Of a stretch of 64,000 nt of DNA, positions 9,630-16,673 are shown in pieces (the first letter of the stretch is position 1; every line of letters starts with the position of its first letter). Location of the stretch: positions 1,054,001 to 1,118,000 of the forward strand of contig NZ_CP134609.1 of assembly GCF_031844705.1 (NCBI RefSeq), given 5' to 3'. Source of the stretch: Streptomyces sp. ITFR-16 (lineage in GTDB: Bacteria; Actinomycetota; Actinomycetes; Streptomycetales; Streptomycetaceae). The notes below the pieces were generated by a model that worked only from the letters and a program-made list of their open reading frames with translations, did not search any database and was not told the origin of the DNA. A program made the translations under genes and the position numbers.

Positions 9630-10455
9630 ACTGCTCCTCCACGGCCGACGACACGATCGTCGTCACCGCCTTGAACGTGCGGATTCCTTCGTACATCGTC
9701 GCGCTGGTGTAGGCGACACGCCTCTCGCCGGAGGGTGCCACACCGGGGACGACGGTGGCCGCGGCGGCCAGGTGTTCGGCGTCGAACTCCAGCTCAACGG
9801 TGAACGGGCCGGCGTCGGCCGGGGTGTACCGGCCGGCCAGCGCGACCGCCTCCTTGGCGGCCGCACGGATGTCGGCGGCGGTACGGGCGGGGGTGCGGCA
9901 GACCGCCGCGTAGCGCGACACATAGTCCTTGACGGCGACCTTGCGGGCCTCGGGGGCGTACCCCTGGGCGTCCACACAGGTCAGGTCGTCCCCGGTGACG
10001 AGCACGACGGGTACGCCGTACTCGGCGGCCACCCGGGCGTTGAGCAGCCCCTCGCTGGCCCGGACCCCGTTCAGCCAGACCCCGGTGATGGAGTTGGCCA
10101 AATAGGTGTGGGCGAGGACGCCCTCCGTACCGGCACCCGTGTGGTAGCCGACGAAGGCGACGGCGTCGACGTCCCCGTGCTGGATGCCCTCGACCATGCT
10201 GAGCGACTTGTGCCGGCCGGTGAGCATCTGGATGCGCTCGTCCAGCCGCTCCAGCAGCAGGTTGCGCATGCTCCAGTGGGCCTCATTGATGAGCACCTCG
10301 TCCGCGCCCCCGTCGTAGAAGCCGAGGGCGGCGGCGTTGACGTCGGAGGTGAACAGGGAGCGGCACCGCTCCCACTGCGGGGTGCCGGGCAGCACGTCCG
10401 CCGGCCAGGTCACGCCGGTGGCGCCTTCCATGTCGGCGCTGACGAGGATCTTCAT
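9622..10455 (-). CDS. M55-family D-aminopeptidase (DppA-like)
   Basis: A 277-residue protein opening with MKILVSADMEGATG, the metal-binding Asp-x-Glu motif of the M55 family, followed by a His in NEAHWSMRNLL and the His residues of YHTGAGTEGVLAHTY. The characterised Bacillus DppA removes N-terminal D-amino acids from peptides such as D-Ala-D-Ala. It is first in the peptidase operon. There is no ribosome site, and TACCGT (10464-10469, minus strand) ends 8 nt before the ATG, so the operon mRNA may be leaderless. Confidence 0.9.
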   Translation of the reverse strand: MKILVSADMEGATGVTWPADVLPGTPQWERCRSLFTSDVNAAALGFYDGGADEVLINEAHWSMRNLLLERLDERIQMLTGRHKSLSMVEGIQHGDVDAVAFVGYHTGAGTEGVLAHTYLANSITGVWLNGVRASEGLLNARVAAEYGVPVVLVTGDDLTCVDAQGYAPEARKVAVKDYVSRYAAVCRTPARTAADIRAAAKEAVALAGRYTPADAGPFTVELEFDAEHLAAAATVVPGVAPSGERRVAYTSATMYEGIRTFKAVTTIVSSAVEEQYG

Positions 10456-10498
10456 GCGGCCACACGGTACGCGTCGCAGAACCCGCAGGCCAGGGCTG

Positions 10499-10536
10499 CC
10501 GGGACCTCCAGAGGTCCATTCCTCTGGAGGTCCCGG
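10499..10536 (-). terminator. Perfect 16-bp hairpin between gene remnants and the peptidase operon
   Basis: CCGGGACCTCCAGAGG pairs perfectly with its complement around the loop TCCATT. It lies 44 nt upstream of the M55 gene and 24 nt beyond the end of the PanE-like remnant, so it most likely ended transcription of the gene that once stood there. Confidence 0.7.
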
Positions 10537-10560
10537 CGGGCAGGCCCGGGACCGGCCCGC

Positions 10561-10776
10561 TCAGCGCGGCGCGGCGCGGTGTTCGTGCACCCGCAGATGG
10601 AGGGTGACCAGGTCCAGCAGCGGGGTACGGACACCGTGCGAGCGGGCGCGGTCCACCAGGTCGCCGAAGACGTGTTCGGCCTCCGTGGTGGCGCCCTGGA
10701 CGACATCGCGGTAGAGCGAGGCGGTGAGCGGCGACCCGTCCTGCGTCAGCATCGCGGCAACGCCGTCGAGTTCGCG
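10561..10776 (-). pseudogene. C-terminal remnant of a ketopantoate-reductase-like (ApbA/PanE) gene
   Basis: The frame reads RRELDGVAAMLTQDGSPL, TASLYRDVVQGATTEAEHV, FGDLVDRARSHGVRTPLLDL and a final VTLHLRVHEHR. This is the helical C-terminal dimerization domain of the 2-dehydropantoate 2-reductase family. The roughly 200-residue NADPH-binding N-terminal part is missing. Upstream, the sequence runs without a gap into an oxidoreductase remnant in another frame, so this is one side of a deletion junction. A short product from the internal ATG at 10752 is possible but unlikely to be functional. Confidence 0.7.
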
Positions 10777-11070
10777 CCGTCCGGGAGCGGGAAGACCGTG
10801 GCGGCGGGTGCCGTCACCACCTCCGCGTACCCGCCGCTGTCGAGGGAGGCCGCGACCTCCTGCCCGGGACGCAGGCCCCGGACGCCGTCACCGACGGCCC
10901 TGATGCGGCCCGGCCTCCGGGCCGGGCACGAATGGCAGCCGGGGCACCCGGTATCCCTCGGACCGGGCCCTGACGTCGGCGAAGGTGACGCCCGCGTAGG
11001 CCGCGTCGACGGTGACCTGTCCGGGGCCGGGCTCGGGCCCGCCGTACTCCTTGAATTCGACCGTACGCAT
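10777..11070 (-). pseudogene. N-terminal remnant of a quinone-oxidoreductase-like (MDR) gene, frameshifted
   Basis: From an ATG at 11070 the protein reads MRTVEFKEYGGPEPGPGQ, then VTVDAAYAGVTFADVRAR and LPFVPGPEAG, as in the GroES-like domain of zinc-independent quinone oxidoreductases, with about ten residues missing after GGPE. Near 10920 the reading shifts frame into RIRAVGDGVRGLRPGQEVAA and GGYAEVVTAPAATVFPLPDG, the next part of the same domain. It then joins the PanE-like remnant. The whole cofactor-binding domain is lost, so the gene is dead. Confidence 0.75.
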
Positions 11071-11115
11071 GGCAGACCGCCCCGTCCGCGAGCTGGTCGA
11101 ACAGCACGACACAGC

Positions 11116-11205
11116 CCGAAGCGGTTCAACCGGCTGCGCCGCGAGGAGTTCGAGGCCCGCTTCCCCGGACTGCTGGACCTGCTGCTGCGCGGTGACGGCG
11201 TCTGA
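11116..11205 (+). pseudogene. Possible C-terminal fragment of an unidentified gene
   Basis: The frame ending in TGA at 11205 reads PKRFNRLRREEFEARFPG then LLDLLLRGDGV, a protein-like amphipathic end unlike the low-complexity shadow frames around it. Just upstream, in another frame, DRPVRELVEQHDTA could be the preceding part across a frameshift. It is divergent from the oxidoreductase remnant. I cannot name the family, and chance is possible. Confidence 0.35.
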
Positions 11206-11228
11206 GGCGGCGCCTGTCGTACGCGCGC

Positions 11229-11261
11229 GAGGCCGGCACCCCGCCCAGGGGTGCCGGCCTC
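11229..11261 (-). terminator. Hairpin terminator of the aldo/keto reductase gene
   Basis: GAGGCCGGCACCCC pairs perfectly over 14 bp with its complement around the 5-nt loop GCCCA, 10 bp beyond the stop of the reductase gene on the minus strand. Confidence 0.8.
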
Positions 11262-11271
11262 GTCGTGTGCC

Positions 11272-12273
11272 TCAGCGGCGCTTCGCGCCCTTCAGCAGCT
11301 TCTCGATCCTGGCGAGTTCCTTGTCGCCGAATTCGAGGTTGCGGACCGCCTCCACGCTGTTCTCCAGCTGGGCGACGCTGCTCGCGCCGACCACGGCGGA
11401 GGTGACCCGGCCGCCGCGCAGCACCCAGGCCAGCGCCATCTGGGCCAGCGACTGGCCGCGCTCGGAGGCCAGTTGGTCCAGCTCGCGGAGACGGGAGACC
11501 AGCTCGGGGGTGACCGCGTCGGCCGACAGGAAGGGGCTGGAGCCGGCGGCCCGCGAACCCTCCGGGATGCCGCGCAGATAGCGGTCGGAGAGGATGCCCT
11601 GCTCCAGCGGCGAGTAGGCGATGGAGCCGACGCCCAGCTCGTCGAGGGCGGTGAGCAGCCCGTCCTCGACCCAGCGGTCGAGCATCGAGTAGCGCGGCTG
11701 GTGGATGCGCAGCGGGGTGCCGAGGTCCTTCAGGATGCGGGCGGCCTCCCGGGTCTGCTCGGCGGAGTAGTTGGAGATGCCCACGTAGAGCGCCTTGCCC
11801 TGCCGCACGGCCGAGTCCAGGGCGCCCATCGTCTCCTCGAGCGGGGTCTCGGGGTCGGGCCGGTGGGAGTAGAAGATGTCGACGTAGTCCAGGCCCAGCC
11901 GGGTGAGGCTCCGGTCCAGCGAGGACAGCAGGTTCTTGCGCGAGCCCCACTCCCCGTACGGGCCGTCCCACATCAGATAGCCGGCCTTGGTGGAGACGAT
12001 GATCTCGTCGCGGTGCCGGGCGAAGTCGCCCGCCAGGGCACGGCCCATCGCACTCTCGGCGGAGCCGGGCGGCGGGCCGTAGTTGTTCGCCAGGTCGAAG
12101 TGGGTGATGCCGAGGTCGAACGCCCGGCGCAGGATCTCTCCCTGCGCCTGGGGGGTCCGGTCGCCGCCGAAGTTGTGCCACAGGCCGAGCGAGAGGGCCG
12201 GCAGCTTCAGGCCGCTGCGCCCGGTGCGCCGGTAGGGCATGTCCTGGTAGCGGTCGGCGGACGGGATGTACAT
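11272..12273 (-). CDS. Aldo/keto reductase (glyceraldehyde-3-phosphate reductase-like)
   Basis: A 333-residue NADPH-dependent reductase. The catalytic tetrad is visible as Asp and Tyr in HFDLANNYGPPPGSAE, Lys in VSTKAGYLMW and His in IFYSHRPDPETP. The GPPPGSAE loop and length match the YghZ/MgrA group, which reduces L-glyceraldehyde 3-phosphate and other aldehydes. I placed the start at the ATG at 12273, 6 nt after a GGAG; a GTG four codons upstream lacks a ribosome site. It is divergent from a LysR gene, which probably controls it. Confidence 0.92.
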   Translation of the reverse strand: MYIPSADRYQDMPYRRTGRSGLKLPALSLGLWHNFGGDRTPQAQGEILRRAFDLGITHFDLANNYGPPPGSAESAMGRALAGDFARHRDEIIVSTKAGYLMWDGPYGEWGSRKNLLSSLDRSLTRLGLDYVDIFYSHRPDPETPLEETMGALDSAVRQGKALYVGISNYSAEQTREAARILKDLGTPLRIHQPRYSMLDRWVEDGLLTALDELGVGSIAYSPLEQGILSDRYLRGIPEGSRAAGSSPFLSADAVTPELVSRLRELDQLASERGQSLAQMALAWVLRGGRVTSAVVGASSVAQLENSVEAVRNLEFGDKELARIEKLLKGAKRR

Positions 12274-12402
12274 GCGGGACTCCACGGGAGAGATCGTGCG
12301 GGTTCACGACGGGGTACGCCGTGCGGGGTCCAGGCTCGCGCAGAACGATCCAGCAGTCCAACAGGAGATTCCGCTTGGATTCAGGACCTATATTGCTCAA
12401 TC

Positions 12403-13293
12403 ATGGAGTTGCGCCAGCTGGAACATTTCGTCGCCGTCGCCGAGGAGCAGCATTTCACCCGGGCCGCCGAGCGTCTCGCCGTGTCGCAGTCCGGCCTCTC
12501 CGCCTCCGTGCGGGCACTGGAGCAGGAGCTGCGCACGCCCCTGTTCAGCCGGACCACGCGCAGCGTGCGGCTGACCGAGGCTGGGCGCGCCCTGCTGGTG
12601 GAGGCCGAGCGCACGCTGGCGGGCGCACGGGCCGCGAAGGACGCCGTCGACGCGGTACGGGGGCTGCTGCGCGGCACCCTGTCGGTGGGCGTGGAGCAGT
12701 GCGTGGCCGGGGTGAGCCTGCCCCGGCTGCTCGCCGCCTTCCACCGCGAGCATCCGCACATGGAGATCCGGCTCCGCCAGGAGGGCACGACCGATCTGGT
12801 GGACGGGGTGGCGGGCGGGCGGCTCGACATCGCCTTCGCCGCCACGGTCAGCCCGGTGGACTGGCGCGGCGAGCTGATCCCGCTGGCGAGGGAGCCCATG
12901 GTCCTGCTGTGCGCCCCCGGGCACCGCCTGGCGGCGGCGGACGGGGCCGGGTGGCAGGAGCTGGCCGGCCAGCCGTTCATCGACTTCCATCCGGACTTCG
13001 GGCCGCGCCGCGCGGCCGACGCGGCGTTCCGGGCGGCCGGCGTGCGCCGCACGGTGGCCCTGGAGGTCAACGACGTGCACAGCCTCCTGGAGCTGGTGCA
13101 CGAAGGGCTCGGCGTCGCCGTCGTGCCGCACCACTTCTCCCGCAAGCCGGAGGCCCGGGGCCTGGTTGCGGTGCGGCTGGACGGCGCCGAGCAGGCGTAC
13201 TACGAGAGCGTCGTGGTGCTGCCCGAGGCGCGGGGCATGAGCCCGGGGGCGCGGGCGCTCATGGCGCTGGTGCGGGGCGGGACCGGGCCCTGA
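12403..13293 (+). CDS. LysR-family transcriptional regulator
   Basis: A 296-residue regulator with the N-terminal winged helix MELRQLEHFVAVAEEQHFTR, recognition region LAVSQSGLSASVRALEQEL and the family's FSRTTRSVRLTEAG wing, then a LysR substrate-binding domain from about residue 90. It most likely regulates itself and the divergent aldo/keto reductase from the 129-bp interval between them. No Shine-Dalgarno sequence is present; TATATT at 12389-12394 ends 8 nt before the ATG, so the mRNA is probably leaderless. Confidence 0.93.
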   Translation: MELRQLEHFVAVAEEQHFTRAAERLAVSQSGLSASVRALEQELRTPLFSRTTRSVRLTEAGRALLVEAERTLAGARAAKDAVDAVRGLLRGTLSVGVEQCVAGVSLPRLLAAFHREHPHMEIRLRQEGTTDLVDGVAGGRLDIAFAATVSPVDWRGELIPLAREPMVLLCAPGHRLAAADGAGWQELAGQPFIDFHPDFGPRRAADAAFRAAGVRRTVALEVNDVHSLLELVHEGLGVAVVPHHFSRKPEARGLVAVRLDGAEQAYYESVVVLPEARGMSPGARALMALVRGGTGP

Positions 13294-13323
13294 GCACCGG
13301 CCGGGGGCCGGTAGGAGGAGGGC

Positions 13324-14043
13324 TCAGCCCGGGGCCAGCACGAACCAGCGCGCCGGCAGGTCGATCCGGGTCCCGTCGGGCAGCCGCTCGGTCTGCGGCA
13401 GGACCGTGTCGCCGCTGTCCAGGGTGGCGAGGCCGGCCGCCCGCAGCACCTCCGGCACCTCCTCGTCGGTGGCGCCCGCCGGTTTCAGCCCGTGTTCGAA
13501 GACCCGGCGCAGCTTGGGCGGCGGCCCCTGCGGACCCTGTGCGGCCTGCTGGAGCACGGCCTTGGAGGCGGGGGTCAGCTCGGCGACGAAGGCCCGGCCG
13601 CGTGTGCCCAGCAGGGTCGCCACGGCCGCGGCGACCGCCGGTCTGGCCTCGGGATCGCTCTGGTGGATGACCGCCCGCATGTAGACGTTGGTGTCGCCGA
13701 TCCGCCCGGCCAGGGCGCGCACCGCGTCCCCGTCGGCCAGGTCCAGCTGCTCGTAGGCGGCGACGCCCTCGGGGTCCGCCCGCCGGGCGTGGGCGATCGC
13801 GGCGTGCGAGAGGTCCACGCCGAGCGCGCCGGCGAACCGGCCGGCGAGCCAGCGGGTCTGGGTGCCGTTGCCGCAACCGAGGTCGACGACGGGCAGCGAG
13901 GTGTCGGCGTACGGCAGCAGCAGCGCGCTGTGCGGGACGGCGCTCAGCGAGGGGTCGGCGTCCCAGATCGCCTCGCCCGGCGCGTCCGACGTGGCCGACC
14001 AGTACCCTTCCCACGCCTCGCGGTAGGGCTGCGAGACACCCAT
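13324..14043 (-). CDS. Class I SAM-dependent methyltransferase
   Basis: A 239-residue protein with motif I VVDLGCGNGTQTRWLAGRF and the acidic residue in LGVDLSHAAIAHARR, followed by QLDLADGDAV. The C-terminal half is variable and gives no substrate clue. An AGGAG site precedes the ATG. It lies 29 bp downstream of the SpoIIE-type phosphatase gene on the same strand and may be co-transcribed with it. Confidence 0.88.
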   Translation of the reverse strand: MGVSQPYREAWEGYWSATSDAPGEAIWDADPSLSAVPHSALLLPYADTSLPVVDLGCGNGTQTRWLAGRFAGALGVDLSHAAIAHARRADPEGVAAYEQLDLADGDAVRALAGRIGDTNVYMRAVIHQSDPEARPAVAAAVATLLGTRGRAFVAELTPASKAVLQQAAQGPQGPPPKLRRVFEHGLKPAGATDEEVPEVLRAAGLATLDSGDTVLPQTERLPDGTRIDLPARWFVLAPG

Positions 14044-14072
14044 GTGCACTCTCCTGTCCGGGGATGCGGCGT

Positions 14073-16523
14073 TCACCAGAGGTGCGGCCGGGGGCGGGGG
14101 ACCCGCGACGGCGCCAGTTCGAACCAGACGGTCTTGCCGCGTGCCGTGCTGCTCGTGCCCCATTCCCGGGCGAGGCTGTCCACCACCACGAGTCCGCGCC
14201 CCGCCTCGTCGTCGGCGGAGACCCCCAGCAGGGTGGCCGGGGCGGGCTCGTCGTCGCTGACCTCGCAGAGCAGGGCGTCGGTGCGCACCAGCCGGAGCCC
14301 GATGTGATGGGTGCGGCCGTGCCGCACGGCGTTGGTGACGAGCTCGCTGACCATCAGCTCGGCCGCCTCCACGGCGTCCGGCAGCTCCCAGTCGAGCAGC
14401 CGGCCACGCACCAGCCGGCGGGCCCGGGAGACCTCGCGCGGATCCAGGGCCAGCTGCCATTCGGCGACGTCGTCCGCGCCGATCCCGTTCAGCCGGGCCA
14501 TCAGCAGGGCCACGTCGTCCTTGCGGCCGCCGCTGGGGTTGAGGGCGCGGATGATCGTGTCGCAGGCGTCGTCCATCGAGGCGGCGGGGTGGGCGGCCGA
14601 GGCGCAGAGCGCGGCGAGTCCGGCCCCGATGTCCTGGCCGCGCACCTCGACGAGCCCGTCGGTGCAGAGCACCAGGCGGTCGCCGGGCCGCACGCGCACG
14701 GTCGCGGTCTCGAAGGCGACCCCGCCGACGCCGATCGGCGCGCCGGTGGGCAGGTCGAGCAGTTCGGCGCGGCCGTCCTCGGCACGGACCAGGACAGGTG
14801 GGATGTGTCCGGCGTTGGCGATCCGGAGCTCGGAGGCGATCGGGTCGTAGACCGCGTAGAGACAGGTCGCGAGATACTGCTCGCCGAGGCGCTGGGCGAG
14901 GTCGTCGAGGGTGCGCAGCAGTTGGGCCGGCGGCATCTCCATGGTGGCCATGGTCAGCACGGCGGTCCGTAACTGCCCCATCATCGCGGCCGAGTTGAGC
15001 CCGTGTCCCATCACGTCGCCGACGACGAGCGCGGTGCGCGAGCCGGGAAGCTTCACCGAGTCGAACCAGTCGCCGCCGATCCTCCCGAGCCGGGTGCCGG
15101 GCAGATAGCGGGTGGCGACGTCGCAGCCCGCCGTGCGGGGTTGGACCTGGGGCAGCATGCTGTCCTGGAGCGTGTCGGCCACGTTCTCCTGGTACGTGTA
15201 CATGCGGGCGTTGTCGAGGACGAGCCCGGCACGGGCCGCGAGTTCGGCGCCGGTGGTGCGGTCCATGGCGTCGAAGGGCTCCCGGCCGGGACGCCGCATC
15301 AGGACCATGAAGCCGAGCACCACGTCCCGGGCCTTCAGGGGCACGATGAGCAGCGAGCGGTGCGTGATCAGGGGGCGCAGGTCGCGCTTCTCGAACGCGC
15401 CCGAGATCCGGTTGCTCAACTCCTCGCCGACGTGGGGGATGACGACCGGTTCGCCGGTGACCATGCACTGGAAGAACGGGGTGTGCTCGGGAAAGGCGAT
15501 GGACTCGCCGACGGGCACGGTGTCGTCCCAGCGGCCCGGCTCGTCGTTGTGCTCGACCCAGACGCGGTGCCAGACCGTGGTGACGTCGGGCGGTCCGTCC
15601 GGGAAGCCCTCGCCGGCCAGGACCGCGGCGCGCAGATGCGTACCCGCGAAGTCGGTGAAGCGCGGCACGGCGGCGCTGGTGACCTCGCGGATGGTGCGTT
15701 CCAGGTCGAGGGAGGTGCCGATGCGGCCGCTGACCTCGTTGAGGAACTCCAGCCGTTCGCGGACCGCCGCGTATTCGAGGTCCAGCTCGGGGCGGGGAGC
15801 GGCGCGCGGGGCGGGTGAGTGGTCGGCGGGGCGGCGCGGGTCCGGTGACGGCCGGGGACCGGAGTGTTTCGGCACGCCCCAGTCGGGGGTGACGGGGACC
15901 CGGTCGAGGTGGCTGAATTCGATGACGGGATAGCCGAGTTCGAGGACCTGGGCGACGATTTCGGTGGCCTCGTGGACGCTCATGCTCGGAAGGATCTCGG
16001 GCAGCCGCCCGGACAGCTCCCGGTAACCGGGGAAGTCGGCGTCAAGGGCGAAGCCGGGGGCGACGGCCGTACCGTCGTGGTCCGACTCCGCCGCGCCGTC
16101 CCGCAGCCGCCCGGCGTCGGCGGCGAGGACCAGCAGCCGCGCGCGGCCGGGGCCGACGAGGGGGTAGGCCCACCACAGGACGTCGATCCGCCCTCGCCCC
16201 GGCTCGTCCACCCGGGCGCGGCCCGCCGTCTGGAAGGCCACGGCCCCGCTGAGGGAGCTGTCGAGGCTCGGGCCCGATTCCGCATCCGCTGCGGCCGCCC
16301 CGGAGGGGGCGCCGCTCTCCCGTAACGCGCCCGCGACGGGCAGGAGTTCACCGGCGGGGTGGCCGACCGCTTCCTCGCGGGAGACGCCGAAGATCCTTCT
16401 CGCGCCGGCCGACCAGTGCGAGACGAGGCCGTCCGTGTCGACGACGACCACGGCGAGCGGCACACGGCCCGCCGCGGTGGCGGGCGGCTGTGGTGTCCTC
16501 TGCGGCGGCACACCGAGCTCCAT
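14073..16523 (-). CDS. PAS-GAF-SpoIIE phosphatase with C-terminal HATPase domain
   Basis: An 816-residue signalling protein. A PAS domain (VPLAVVVVDTDGLVSHWSAG, about residues 20-120) and a GAF domain (about 245-430) precede a PP2C-like SpoIIE phosphatase (about 450-680; GDWFDSVKL, VVGDVMGHG, DRLVLCTDGLVEVR, KDDVALL) and an anti-sigma-type HATPase domain (about 690-805; SELVTNAVRHG, GRGLVVVDSLA). Such proteins control anti-sigma-antagonist partners in development and stress responses. Leu67 and Leu518 are both TTA codons (16323-16325, 14970-14972), the only ones I found in the window, so translation should depend on the bldA tRNA. Confidence 0.93.
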   Translation of the reverse strand: MELGVPPQRTPQPPATAAGRVPLAVVVVDTDGLVSHWSAGARRIFGVSREEAVGHPAGELLPVAGALRESGAPSGAAAADAESGPSLDSSLSGAVAFQTAGRARVDEPGRGRIDVLWWAYPLVGPGRARLLVLAADAGRLRDGAAESDHDGTAVAPGFALDADFPGYRELSGRLPEILPSMSVHEATEIVAQVLELGYPVIEFSHLDRVPVTPDWGVPKHSGPRPSPDPRRPADHSPAPRAAPRPELDLEYAAVRERLEFLNEVSGRIGTSLDLERTIREVTSAAVPRFTDFAGTHLRAAVLAGEGFPDGPPDVTTVWHRVWVEHNDEPGRWDDTVPVGESIAFPEHTPFFQCMVTGEPVVIPHVGEELSNRISGAFEKRDLRPLITHRSLLIVPLKARDVVLGFMVLMRRPGREPFDAMDRTTGAELAARAGLVLDNARMYTYQENVADTLQDSMLPQVQPRTAGCDVATRYLPGTRLGRIGGDWFDSVKLPGSRTALVVGDVMGHGLNSAAMMGQLRTAVLTMATMEMPPAQLLRTLDDLAQRLGEQYLATCLYAVYDPIASELRIANAGHIPPVLVRAEDGRAELLDLPTGAPIGVGGVAFETATVRVRPGDRLVLCTDGLVEVRGQDIGAGLAALCASAAHPAASMDDACDTIIRALNPSGGRKDDVALLMARLNGIGADDVAEWQLALDPREVSRARRLVRGRLLDWELPDAVEAAELMVSELVTNAVRHGRTHHIGLRLVRTDALLCEVSDDEPAPATLLGVSADDEAGRGLVVVDSLAREWGTSSTARGKTVWFELAPSRVPRPRPHLW

Positions 16524-16673
16524 GGGTGGAAGGCTCCCTCCTCACCGCAAGGTTCTGCGGTGCGTGACCCCACGGTACGGCTCCGTGTCCGGCTCCCGCC
16601 GGGCATCGGCGGAATCACCCCCGGGAGTGGTGCGCCCGGCGCATTCACCGGCGCACCACCTCACCGCAGGTGC

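Noticed and set aside
10876..11129. Reading the oxidoreductase remnant as a working small gene
   Set aside because: The conserved segments are split between two frames and the cofactor domain is missing.
9187..11205. A 672-codon plus-strand frame across the M20 and M55 genes
   Set aside because: Mostly antisense shadow; only its last 30 codons look protein-like and are listed as a fragment.
11251..12402. A long N-terminal extension of the LysR protein
   Set aside because: It is antisense to the aldo/keto reductase gene; the helix-turn-helix begins at the ATG at 12403.
13324..15468. A 714-codon frame fusing an extension to the methyltransferase
   Set aside because: The added part is a frame-shifted shadow of the SpoIIE phosphatase; an AGGAG-preceded ATG at 14043 gives a normal methyltransferase.
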